DNA from: Amphibalanus amphitrite | Lineage: Eukaryota > Arthropoda > Thecostraca > Balanomorpha > Balanidae | Assembly (NCBI RefSeq): GCF_019059575.1 | Contig: NW_024881534.1 | Span: 1,368,501 to 1,432,500 of the forward strand | Length of the DNA stretch: 64,000 nt | Direction of reading: 5' to 3' | In this document: piece by piece, positions 33,011 to 44,589 of the stretch | How the letters are laid out: each line of letters begins with the position of its first letter | How positions within the stretch are numbered: position 1 is the stretch's first letter | Made by a program: the position numbers and the translations under genes | Notes under the pieces: generated by a model | Seen by the model: the letters and a program-made list of their open reading frames with translations, nothing else | Database searches by the model: none | What the model was told of the DNA's origin: nothing

Positions 33011-34742
33011 TAGAGTTCTGCACGGCTGCAATTTTCCACAGCCTAGCCGCCCCGCAGCCGTGGCTCCACAGCCACAGCCGCCCACAGCCGTGGCAAACTG
33101 TGGGCAGCCAGCCGTCAGCCGGCCGTGGATACTTTCAATGAAATGCAACCAAATAGTATATAATATTATGTTGTTTTTAGTTAAAACATATAGCCAAAAG
33201 CACATTGCAATGGGCTATAGATTCTCAAGCTCATGAAGCATCATATAGGTTAAGTGGTTGTGTATCTGGCTTTAGGCCGAAGGCCTGAAGCCTGATGCGC
33301 AACGCATGCCTACACAAGCCCTTGCAAGGGGTTAAGAAAGATTGGTAGGTAGGTACCTACATCAACAGAAAACATAAACAACGAGCCAGAATAGAAGCAC
33401 TAGCAGTGTAGAAATCTAATGCCAAATCCTGAAGCATGGTTGTGGGACAGAACAGACCCTGATGCTTTTCATTATCAATGTTAGGTATGGAAAATGAAAC
33501 TGAAGTTGATGGACTGTCAAACAGTGATTCATGGATTGTCTAGTCAAAACTCTTGCTTCTTTCTTACCTTGCATATTTTCTGGGGTGTGATATGCCAGGC
33601 TTGAAGCAGCCTTCTGAGCAAGTCTAAAACTAATTTGATATGCAAGGCATCAAAACACTAGTGAGCATCCAAGAAAGAAAAACATTCATCTATTTTGATT
33701 TTTCCAAATAATGATCTTCGCTCAAATCCCTAAGGACGTGCGAGTCACAATTGCCTCTTTCAATCAAAAATTTTACTTGAGTTTTTAATGACGTCAATAG
33801 CAAAGAAGTGGCAATAAATTGTTTTTTTGTCACTATAAACAGCCATAAAAATAATAATTATTAAATAATAATGCTATATACATAGTTAACAAATTGCTCT
33901 CAAACAACGGTTAGGCATCAAATTTTAACATTTTTAGAAGAAGACGTCATTTTATTAGTAAAGTCAACAGCTCGCGTAAGAAATATTGTGTTCAGGGTTT
34001 TCACCGTCATGTGAATAACGTGTTCAAGGTTTTCACCATCATGTGAATTAACCGTAAGTAAGGTTCATGCTCACTTATAATCTAATTCCATTGGCTCCGT
34101 TGATCAGCATTTTCTGTTAGCGGTCACTCACACACCAGTTAGAACATAAAGCGCCAGTTTTATATTATGTAATTGGACTTGCCGAAAATCCAGAAATACT
34201 TCTAAGAGCTATTTTGATTTAAGATAATATTTTATGAGGCCTTTACCTGCCTTTACCTAGGCGTGATTTCTTTTTCTATTACCTGAAAGAATTATTGAAC
34301 GCTCGTCTTCAATAGCTGTAAGGTGCTTTCCTAATGACCAGGTGAGATTGATTTGAGAGGGATGTGACAATGCAGCATGTTGCATTTTCTGAAACTGTCA
34401 AGCTCTTGATGATGAAGGAACAATTGGTACCTATAATTAGTATTCTGTACCAGAGTGCAAACTCCCCTACAGCAAATGGTAAAACCATTACAGGTTTTCA
34501 AAGGCTTCACCACTTTCAATGTTGCTGGGTATCCTTTGCATGATTTTTACAGGCTAGACTGCTTATTAGAATGTAAGATTAAGGATTTAAAATTTTATAT
34601 TTTAGTACTTAAGATTGAGCTGGAAATCTCACAGCCGTGGCCACAGCCGTAGCCGTGTTCTTGGAGATATTTGCAGCCGCCCCGGCCCACAGCCGTAGGG
34701 CTGCAGCCAGCCGCGGCTGCAGCCGGCCGGTGCAGACCTCTA
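33011..34742. mobile_element. Non-autonomous hAT-like element with perfect 8-bp target duplication
   Basis: GTCTGGCG at 33003-33010 and 34743-34750 is an exact 8-bp direct duplication flanking a 1,732-bp segment. The segment starts TAGAGTTCTGCACGGC and ends, on the opposite strand, TAGAGGTCTGCACCGGC. Subterminal regions on both sides are packed with CACAGCCG / CAGCCGTGG words (33037-33125 and 34632-34735), as expected for hAT transposase binding sites. The interior is AT-rich with no transposase ORF, and includes a two-copy ~32-bp tandem repeat near 33990-34050. Confidence 0.8.
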
Positions 34743-34750
34743 GTCTGGCG

Positions 34751-35022
34751 GCTATGCTAGAGCTCGACAATCGACATGTCATCTGCAGTTACCCTTCGGT
34801 AGCAACATTAGGTTTACGGTCGTTTCAGCGAGCTTTTTGTTTGAGTTTTATTCCAAAATGATAAAAGCAACGTCGCAGCTACTGTTGAATCACACCAGTA
34901 GATACTTGTTACCATTAGACAGTTCGTCTTTTACTTCTTTCCAAGCATTATGATTAATGATCCCATTTTGAAGGCGTGCTTATTGTAATTAAAATGTCTA
35001 ATGTTGAACGTTCATTGTGACA
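34751..35022. other. Non-coding stretch
   Basis: Nothing recognised. Confidence 0.4.
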
Positions 35023-35138
35023 TGTATGACTAGATAAGTGAAACTTTTTTAAATATAAAAGTTTCTATAAAGTTTCTAAAAGCTTTCTATAATACAGTAC
35101 CTTTATATTTAAAAAAGTTTCACTTATCTAGTCATACA
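35023..35138. repeat. Near-perfect inverted repeat (38-bp arms, ~39-bp loop) inside a 15-bp direct repeat
   Basis: Arms 35023-35061 and 35101-35138 are complementary except for one length difference in an A/T run. AAAATGTCTAATGTT flanks the structure at 34991-35005 and 35138-35152. The RNA or single strand would form a long hairpin. Confidence 0.8.
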
Positions 35139-35152
35139 AAATGTCTAATGTT

Positions 35153-37955
35153 TATCGATTCAGAGCCAAGCCACGCTTACGAGTCTTTATTATATGTAGT
35201 ATCCCTCAAGTCGGCATTGCATCGTAGAGCATATCAAGACAAAAATGAGCGCGTTCATGTCGGATCACTTAGTTTCAAAACGGGCATATTAAATGACATA
35301 AGATTGATGGGTGATCGCAGAGGTCGAAAAACTGCCCATCCCTCCAACCGGTGTTGGAGCAAATAATTGACTGAATATCAATGCAAACGGAAAATAATCG
35401 ATCACCAATGATCAATATTTTACCTGCATGGCCATTCCTTGCATCCATGTGCAATTTCAAGCTTCAGCCAATGATCCACTGTGGGTACCTTCTAACCTAC
35501 CCACGGCCTGGCTGACTTGCTCCCAGTTGCTTCCATCTTCCTGAAGCAAGTCGGTGTCAAAAAGGCTGCTTTTCCCGTTATCACGAACGGAATTTCGCCC
35601 TTACAGCAGTTGTAGAAGGTGGCAGTTTTTTAGAGCGTGCAGTCCGTGGAATAGATGTCGCTGCGGTCCAGCCGCGATATCCAGCGACATCTACGCGCCG
35701 AACAGTAAGAACTTAGAAGCACGGGCACGGCATAAACTCTTGCACGCCTTTGTTTCAGCGCATTGAAGCTGTCTGGCGCTAACTGTATTGGTGCACAGTG
35801 TGCATAGAAACGCGAGAGGGATTCAAGTTCTTGACCCGTGCTTTAGGCTGTGAAACAAATCATTTTTCTTGTGGAGCAAATTTTAGGTCGGTTGGAGAAA
35901 GTCTAACAGTTTTTTCGACCTCTGGGTGATCGATTCACACCAAGCAATCAGCGATGTGCATTTAACAACGTTTGAAAAAGACCTGACAGGTCCGAGCTAG
36001 CGTTTGTAACTAGTTTTGAATGAGAAACTCTATGAGAGCACGCCTTCTGATGTACTGAAAAGAAGGAAGCACAGAAGATTGGCCATTATCACGCGCCGTC
36101 AGATAACGTTGTGATACCGAGCATTAAAATAACAAACATCTATAACTTTGATCATTGGCAATACGTAATCGATCACTTTAGATGACACCGAGTTCGCACC
36201 TAATGTTACCAGAGACCAACCAGCAATTTCAAACAGAGAGATGGAGCGCAGGACACAAAGCTGGTGCTCCCCAGAATGGAGCACCAACAAAGGTATGACT
36301 GCTAAGCAAAGACTGGGTGTAGTCCAAAAAATATAAGCCAACGCAAAGAGAAAAAATGTGAAGCCCGCAATAAAAGCACATACAAAACAACATTACTCAT
36401 AAGCGTTATAACTGCTCGCAATGAAACCGCGTGAATTGTGTGAATAACAAAAGGCGAAGTTTTGATATAGCGTCTATAAAGTTAGATCAAAGTCGTGAAT
36501 TTTGCATAGCCGTGCCAGTTGCTTAAATGATTGGCAATTGTGATGATTGTTCAATGAGCTTGCTGATCTTCAAAGAAGCCAGCGCTGTCTGCAACGCTTG
36601 ATTATCTATAATATTTTGTCATTCACATCATGTTTGTTATAATGCAAAGAAATCTCAGCACCAATAGCACCAATTTCTGCAGAAATTGGTGTTAGAAGGA
36701 ATTGAACTACACAATATACATGATGCAATCTTCTAGCTCCCCAGATCTTCTGGTCACAGCCTTGAATAATAAAGGTAAGCACTAAGCATGTTTATATTTG
36801 GTAATGAGACAACGACATAAAATGAGACGTACAAATAGCTTAAATTTCCAGTTAATCAACAAAATAATTACAAATTTATTTATATATCCCTGACAGACCA
36901 CCAAATGTGATGTCCCGAGTGCCGGTGGTCCCAGCTGATGACGTAGGTAGGGGAGGGTCTGTGGTCTGTGGTAGACCGCACCCGAGGTCCCGGGACCAAA
37001 CCCGATCGTGTGGGTCCGGTCATATCAGTGGGTGCGTCCATCTCCGATCACGTCTTAATCCCATCGAATATTAAAAATTTAGTGGTTGGATGGTAGGAGT
37101 GACGTTCTCCGTGCAGTCGCCAGCAACAAGCCTGTGAGTCTGAAGTCTCACTCTCGACAGTTGATTCCTGCGACCATTTCGAACGATACATATTTTGATA
37201 ATAATACCCAGCTACTGCCCCGGGCAAGAATATTTTCATCAGCCTAAGCCTAAAGTCAGATGAATGCGAACATAAGGACTTCGCTCAAAGCATGTTTCAT
37301 GTTATCATGTTATTGCTCGCACCGGCGCAGTGCGATCATTAGTAGTGGGTCTTCATTATTGCGCCGGTTATTAAAAACGCGGCATGAAGCACCGTTTCTT
37401 TCAGGTCCGATTACTCAACAGGTAGGACTACTGACTCCCAGTGACCATCAAAAGACAATATTCATTTTCCGTTACGTAACGGTCTTTTTATAGTTAAGAC
37501 TGTTTTGCGCAACAGGGGCTACTATGCCAATATCTCCGTACTATCTTTGCACAGCGGATAGCTCTAATTAAATCTACCTAAGCTCCTAAGCTACCCAGAT
37601 GTAATTTGGCTGCCTAATAGACACAAATGTACCTGCACAGAAGGATAGGGCCGCCAGGGTTAATGCATTTCCGCCATGTGTAATCAAGACCTCCGACGCG
37701 CCTGTGTTGTGCATGATGGGATATTTGTGTGTTCTACGCAGCATTAGTGGTCAGATTGTATGCGGAGTCGCTGCCTCACGTCTGCACGTCCCCAAAAATT
37801 TACCATGCTTGTTTCGTGGCGGTGGTTAGCAGAACTCCAAAGGCTCACCTCGAGTCTCTAGTTCAAACACAGTTGGCCGGGGCGCGGGCGGTTGCATTTT
37901 CTGTTAGCGGCTATTCGGCGTGGCTGGCGTCGCTCTTCTCGGTTGGTTGGAGCGG
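35153..37955. other. Non-coding stretch
   Basis: No gene is supported. Contains a perfect 24-bp palindrome at 36668-36691. 36900-37000 has GGTCTGTGGTCTG words similar to the 52.2-kb minisatellite. Confidence 0.4.
36668..36691. repeat. Perfect 24-bp palindrome
   Basis: CACCAATTTCTG is followed immediately by its reverse complement CAGAAATTGGTG, with no loop. A partial extra copy AGCACCAATAG precedes it. Confidence 0.7.
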
Positions 37956-37959
37956 CAAG

Positions 37960-38160
37960 AAGGCGAGACGGGCTCTGACCTCACTCTGACCGAGCTTTGA
38001 CCGAGGTTTGACCGAGCTCTGACCTCACTCTGACCGAGCTCTGACCTCACCCTGGCCGAGCTTTGATCAATTTTTGACAGTCCTTTGACCAACCTTTAAC
38101 CGAGTATTGACCGCGCATAGACCGAGCTCTGACCGAGCTTTGACCGTGCATTGACCGCCG
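37960..38160 (+). repeat. Degenerate ~12-14 bp minisatellite (TGACCGAGCTTT unit)
   Basis: TGACCGAGCTTTGACCGAGG-type units repeat with point changes and TGACCTCACTC variants. It grades directly into the 76-bp tandem array. Confidence 0.7.
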
Positions 38161-38360
38161 ACCTAGACAATGTCCTATGGTCGCCAGTCCGGCCGGGCCG
38201 CCCATTGGCCGCCCATTGACCGCACATTGACCGCCGACCTAGACAATGTCCTGCAGTCACCAGTCCGGCCGGGCCGCCCATTGGCCGCCCATTGACCGCA
38301 CATTGACCGCCGACCTAGACAATGTCCTGCAGTCACCAGTCCGGCCGGGCCGCCCATAAA
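38161..38360 (+). repeat. 76-bp tandem repeat, about 2.6 copies
   Basis: ACCTAGACAATGTCCT begins units at 38161, 38237 and 38313, exactly 76 bp apart. The units are almost identical, so the amplification is recent. The third unit breaks off after CCGGGCCGCCCAT. Confidence 0.88.
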
Positions 38361-38930
38361 TTTGGCCAGGTCGGCCGTTTGGGCGCGGCGACAGCCGTCT
38401 GAGACACACCGCCGACTGAACTTTCAATTCGGCTCCCGGTAATGTTTTCCGTGACAAACTTTGAAGGAGAGCATTCCGAGATAACAGTTCTCGGAACAAT
38501 GCTTCAGAAAATGCGCTTTTGAAAAGTTGACTGCCTAGAGATTTGGCTGGAGCTTCTCGGTGGCCGGAAACTATGAGGCTGCGCTACTTTAATAGCTCAC
38601 TCAACTTAGTAACAACTTTCAGAACATTTGTCAGTGAATGTGATGTCCCAGCGGTGGTACCTGATCAATATCGAGCGTGTCCGAGTTTTGCCGACAGTTG
38701 GCATACTTGGCAAGTTTTCCATCGATTCGCAGTCGTCGAGTGATGGTGACACCGATTGGACACAATGAACTCAAACAAGCGACCGAAAGGATTCTGCTCA
38801 GCTCTTTGCATCTAGCTTCTGCTTTGTAACCCTTGACCTTTTCGACGTGGTCCACTTCCATTGTCATCCAAAGATTCGCCTATTGTTGCCGCCTCCGCTC
38901 TTACGATTCTATCATGTTGTTTGCATCGAC
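38361..38930. other. Non-coding stretch
   Basis: Nothing recognised. Confidence 0.4.
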
Positions 38931-39113
<183 letters not shown>

Positions 39114-40299
39114 GTTCTCGCTCGATTCTCCCTTATTGAGCCCGGTAACTCCCCATCCGAGCTGTGCCCCGGCAGCCGACCGGAGACAATGAGATTGACC
39201 GGGCCGCTGGAGGCGGGGCCGCTATGGGAGACCAACTGCAGACAGCTTGGAGACGAATTGTCGGAGATCAGACGAGAGAAGGCCAACCGGAAGGGGACTC
39301 AGTGGATGAACAGAGTACGCGCTTCGAACAATCTCATCATCAAACCATCAAGTGGGGTAGAATGAAATGTCCGGGATCACAGAAGCGTCACTGCTCCACA
39401 ACGGTGCCACAGTCGAGGACACGTCCCAGCCTGCAGTGGTGCCACGACGACACGGTCCAATTTTCGGAAACTCGCGGAATGACGAGTAGGGCTTGCAGCT
39501 CAAGAGAATTAAGAATAATCTTTTCACATAGAAATGAACATACGCGCTCGAATAACCGTAGCAGAGCTGCCGCTTTGAAGTTACCAGAGAAATGTCGCTG
39601 AACCCCGACTGCAAGCGGCCGGCCGCCGCAGGGACCAGTGTGGCCACATTCAGAACTCCGTCTGAAGTCGAGGGGTTCAGAGCGATCAATGGTGGCTGCA
39701 CTTCAGGGGATCTCCCCTCGCCCTCTACCTCAACTCACTCTAGCTTGACAAGTCCCTCAAATAGCAGAACAGTGGACGGGCTCGTCATCTTATAGAAGCC
39801 TCTAACACGGTCAACAGGGCCTCGGCTCTTACGCACGCCCCTGTACTTAACCGCACGGGCCACGGTTCGCTTCCCCGTGCTCACGCAGGCAGCGGCACGG
39901 GACGCACGAGCCGTGAGAGACGCGCCCGTGTTCGATCCAGCACTCAGCAGCCGACCGAGGCACTGCAGGTCAGAACTGAGAGCATTTGTAACCGGTGAGT
40001 GAGGGTTTGCCGGGTTTGCCAACGTCACCGGATGCCGAGGCACGCGCCAAGTGATCCACTGATCCACTGTATTAGAGAACCTGTGCGGCCACCGACCGTT
40101 GGGACCCGAATACGGAGTGGCCGTGGCCGGCAGATGAAAGCGGCACATTACCTCGGCGTAAATGATTGAATCAGGAATTACTGAGAGTAGTACACTGAAC
40201 GTAAGGGAAAGGAAGGAGGGATAGAGGAGCAGAGGTAAAATCAAAGGAAGGAGAGATGGAACGGATAATGTTATAAAGATAGGTAATAAAGTGAGAGCA

Positions 40300-40302
<3 letters not shown>
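39114..40302. other. Segment between inverted (CT)n and (GA)n tracts
   Basis: No gene is certain. Frames at 39190-39365 and 39592-39795 have protein-like composition but no recognisable domain or splice context. Confidence 0.35.

Positions 40303-40394
<92 letters not shown>
40303..40394 (+). repeat. (GA)n microsatellite
   Basis: 46 uninterrupted GA units. Complementary in strand sense to the (CT)n tract 1.2 kb upstream. Confidence 0.95.
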
Positions 40395-40396
<2 letters not shown>

Positions 40397-42511
40397 CGGG
40401 TGTAGCCAAATATGAGATTCAATATCATCTAACCTCCCCCTTTGTCGAGCAATGGCCATTTGTTAAATAAATACTGAGTGATTCATTGCCCGCCACGTTT
40501 CAATAGGGCGGGCCTCACGACTGTCATACCGGATAAACCGTGCACCCTTATTAGATCACAATTGGCATGGGCCAGTGGACAGATAATGTGTTATCCAATG
40601 ATCTCAGGTTTGAGGTTATAGAGACTATTGTGACAGTGAATGCACAGTCTGTGTGTCTGAGAAGCAGCGTCCGACGCAGCCATGGCTTGACTGTGCAAGG
40701 AATTTCCGGCCCTTTTATCACAATAAGTGCCGCATGCTCTGACCTCTGACTGGTGGAACGGTCAGCTAGGCGCTTTTAGAAAAATGATGGTCGCCCAAGG
40801 TATGCTATATCTCAGCGCGGGAGAAAACTGAGAGGCAATGAGAGCGCAGCACTGTGGTGCATGTGCTGCCGCTTCAAGAAGCTGCAGCAGCCTCTCCGCC
40901 GGTGTTTTTAGTGACTACTTCAGAGTCATAGGTAAGACATTGTTCGTGTGACGTCACATCACAGGCCACACGTTGTTCATATGACGTCACAGCATAGATC
41001 AGACGTTCGTGTGACGTCACAAACACATCAAGAGGCAAAAGTAACGTCAAATGTACGTGCAAATGAAAGTTCCGAGATTTTAAAAGCGCGTAGCGATTAT
41101 GTTTAACTAGCGTTTGCACATCAGAGTGTTTGAACTACTACGGATTACTATGCACCGGGGACGCAACCTAGAGTAAAATTACAAAAAAAAAGATTTAATC
41201 ACAGCTTCACTTCACACACCTGTTGATGAATCCCCAGGCTAAGGGAAGAGGAGTTGAAGGATCAATCTACGCCCACAGTGCTCTAAATTAACACCTTGGC
41301 TCTTCTTTTAAATAGAAAAATTAAAATATATAGTTATTCCCGATTGCATGGCTGAATCCCAGCGTTACTGACACATATACATACCTAAAGTTACCGGTGT
41401 TGGGATAAAACCGGAAAGGGGTATGAGAGATTTTCTCAACTTCGATCAATAGCTCCGCTGAAGCGCTGGCTTTGTTACTTGCGCATGTTCTCATGCCAAG
41501 GGTACTTTTAATATAACGCTGGTTATCTCAGGTCAGCGGTGGCCCTCTTCGACCAGCGTTACTACACATTGATCCCCCCCCCTCTCCCCCCTTCCCTGCA
41601 GGCATCTACGGCCTCACGGGCACGTGCCAGCGAGAAATCGAATAAATTCACCGGTCGGCAGGTAGCGTGTCGGTGGAATACAGAAGGAGCCACCTGCAAA
41701 AGAGCCGCTGCCCCAGCAAAACTGCCCAGCTGTGAGCGATGAGTCCGCTGGGTATTTATAAATTCGCCGCCCGCAAGCGAGAGGCGCTGGCACTAAATTG
41801 AGTTCAGGCGAAAATGAAATGACGGGTGCGCTTCAATGCTTCTTCAATACTTACAACCACCCCCACCACCAGCCTCCAGTCCACCTCCCCCACCCACCAC
41901 CACGACCAGGCGACGTTCATCTACCCACCTACTGGCCGGTGCCGCCATTAAAACCCAGCAGGCAGCTGGAGTCAATGGCGCCCGTCCAGCCCCCATTACT
42001 TCCCCGCGGCCCGGATGGCGATAGCCGGCATCGCGATGCTGCCATCGAGGTCATTATCGCGGGTCAGGAGAGACTTCAGCGGCCGGAATGCCGCCCTGCA
42101 CCGCCGCTCCGGGCAGCTCGTCATCGGAGCGGTCAAGGCCTCGGCATTTATTGGCGGCGGCGATGGGCGGTAAGTCTAAATAAAACGCACTTCACGTCAG
42201 TGTACATTGACGGGCGTGCAGTGAGATGGCCACGGCATCAATGAACCCCACTTTCGGACCGGTACGAGTGATGAGCTTGCCAAAGGCTGGAATGGACATA
42301 AAACGAGTGTTGGATGGCTCTTGGTTTGGCGCCGGTCGATGTGGCGGCCGTCACTTGAGCACGTTTCCCTGGCGCCGGGTGGTTTTTCTTGGTCTGCGCT
42401 GGGTCAGCAGACTTTCCCACGGCATTGTCAGGCATATTGATCGCTGAAAATGACCTGAAGTAAAGAGCGGTTCCGCACGCGGTTCCATACGATTGAATGG
42501 TTGTTAGCGTT
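40395..42511. other. Non-coding stretch
   Basis: No gene is supported. 41570-41600 has C-rich runs; 41860-42240 is GC-rich and open in more than one frame. The TGACGTCA cluster is listed separately. Confidence 0.4.
40949..41019. promoter_or_regulatory. Triple TGACGTCA (CRE-type) cluster
   Basis: Perfect octamers lie at 40949-40956, 40982-40989 and 41012-41019, spaced 33 and 30 bp. They sit in a degenerate tandem unit with GTTCGTGTGACGTCAC wording. May be regulatory or simply a small repeat. Confidence 0.35.
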
Positions 42512-42515
42512 TTAA

Positions 42516-43381
42516 CCCTATTAGTGGCAGGCTCCTGGCTACCCCCTATTAGTGGCAGGGGGGGGCTGTTTACGACCCCCCTTGATATCTCGGGATCTAA
42601 CGGGCCGATTTTCAAAATTCAAACGGCATTCGATTTCGCTCAACGAGATCTACATTTAAAAAAAATGTCAATAGGGGGGTAGAGGGGGGTAAAAACGGGC
42701 AAATTGCAGATACATTTTAGACTGTTTATCACGGCCAGGTTTCTGAACCAATCTTAACGCAACTTTTGCCGATCGATAGAGAATGAACCAGGAATTCACA
42801 TGGATCCTAAAAATATGCATTTTCAAAAATCATAGGCGGATACAGGTCATTGAGATTGGGGGTACACAAAAAGTATAGTAAATAAGGTTTTTGTTGGTAC
42901 TGTTTCTAAAAAGGGTGGCAATGGTCTTGTTATGTTACAATTTTCTTATGAGAGAACGACTAAAATTGTATTGGTCATGCATAGGCGGTGTCAGGGCACC
43001 TATGTTGGGAGGTAAAAAATAACCCCCCTTTTTGGACGCCTGGATCCGCCTATTATAGCAAAAACGTGTCAAAAGAGGATGCACAATAACTTTGTATATG
43101 TTATCACATGATACCTTTCATTCACTGTTCGCAAAACTGGTGCAGCATCGTGATCTTCGCCCAAATGACTCGCTTCACGAATAGGACCCCCCCAATTCCC
43201 AGTGCTCTGGAGCCGCCCCTGGTAAAGTTATGAACTTGAAATTTTCAGGGAATGTGCCCAATTTAGTTTTAAGAAAAGTCAGAAAATTTCAGCATCGTAG
43301 CTTCAGCGGTTTCGGAGATATTCCCGAAAAACCTGAGGGGTGGATAAAAACAACCCCCCCCCCCCCCTGCCACTAATAGGG
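42516..43381 (+). mobile_element. TTAA-flanked element with asymmetric duplicated terminus (element D)
   Basis: The 866-bp element is flanked by TTAA at 42512-42515 and 43382-43385. The left end is CCCTATTAGTGGCAGG, then CTCCTGGCTA, then a second CCCTATTAGTGGCAGG displaced by 28 bp, a G run and GACCCCCC. The right end, inward, is CCCTATTAGTGGCAGG directly followed by a run of about 14 G, without duplication. CCCGAAAAACCTGAGGGG lies inside the right end, as in the element ending at 24428. No transposase ORF. A separate insertion (42831-43221) lies within it. Confidence 0.78.
42831..43221. mobile_element. Element nested inside element D (GGCGGATCCAGG-type termini)
   Basis: The ends pair over about 32 bases with mismatches: left CATAGGCGGATACAGG, right (reverse complement) CAGGGGCGGCTCCAGA, each followed by a G run further in. 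A second pair of similar ends (about 42979 and 43042-43056) suggests a further internal insertion or duplication. The target duplication is unclear. Confidence 0.45.
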
Positions 43382-43385
43382 TTAA

Positions 43386-44548
43386 GGCCAAAAAGACACT
43401 ATAATCTATCAAAAACTAAGATAATGCTGTTGTCATGCATGCTTTTTGTACATTTCATGAAATCAAAACTTGTATAGCTTGAGGCTCACCCATAAGTCAG
43501 TGGGCTAGCGAAAATATCACACATGATTGATGTAAAGTAAACGAAATTCCTTATGACCATATTTTCTTTCAGTTATGTATTGTAATCATTCATGAATATG
43601 ATTCTCAATTTCGAAATAATGAATGCAAAAAAAACGCAAAACAATACGTAACAACCTTGGAACTATTGCAAGCGTCAGATTGATAGACATTGATAACCAG
43701 TTTCGAGCACCCATCAAATTTCGGTTCCTGATTGCAGCGTCTCCGTTTAATCATCGCAGCCAGTCAGCCATGCCGCCGGCAGTCGGAACAGCCGGCGGCT
43801 CCAATCCTGCCCAGTCTGCCAATCGCACTCGGTCCAACGTCTCGGCCCTGTCGGTGCCGGCAGAGGCTCACGACCTGTCTACCGGGCATCGAAAGTCGTC
43901 CAAATGTGAACTTTCGGCGACGGCCGCCAATCTCATGGAGCTGTCTGCTTCCCAGAAGGCTTCAACAAGTGCACTTCACACCACGCAAAGGTTGGTGAGA
44001 AGTCCGGGATATTTAGCGCTAGTAAATTCCAGGGAAATTAATGCGAAGAAAGAAGTAAAAACGCAGGGATAAGGCTTGCAAATAGGCAGCCAGAATTGCA
44101 GAAATGTTCTTTTGAACTGCGTCACTAAGTTTGCTTGCAATCTTTGTTTAAACGTCTTCAATGTAGTTCGTGAATAAACACATTTTTTGCAACGCGAATG
44201 TTATTTTCGATAGCAACAAAGATTGGAAATAAGACGCTGTGTGAGTGTGTGTTTGCTTATAAAGCAATATAGCAATAGTGAAAGAGGAAATATACGGTAT
44301 ATCGCATTCAAGAAGATCTATTGGTCTACACAAGACCCCCAGGGCTATGAAACTAGCACATAGTCAAACAGACGGCTAAACTTGGATGTGCTTTGAGCAG
44401 AAGTTGTGTTTGCTTTGTAAGTCTGACTGTTGTTTCTTGGCTTTCGACCGTCAACGATAAAGCCTTAGCGCCTACATAGGTATGTAGTTTGTCCTCAGCT
44501 AACCGTAACAGCGCTGCAGCATGAAGAACCAGGAGTACGATACGTTGT
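43386..44548. other. Non-coding stretch
   Basis: No gene is supported. A 149-codon frame at 43623-44072 is Ala/Ser-rich without recognisable motifs. Confidence 0.4.
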
Positions 44549-44589
44549 TACGGAGCGAGCGAAGCGAGCGGAGTCTCATACTGAATTAA

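Noticed and set aside
39592..39795. 67-codon frame, Ser/Thr-rich, with a fair start context
   Set aside because: No domain, no neighbouring exon, and overlapping open frames on the other strand.
41798..42244. 148-codon Pro/His-rich frame with an upstream TATTTATAA
   Set aside because: It starts at a non-ATG codon, two frames are open at once in GC-rich DNA, and no family is recognisable.
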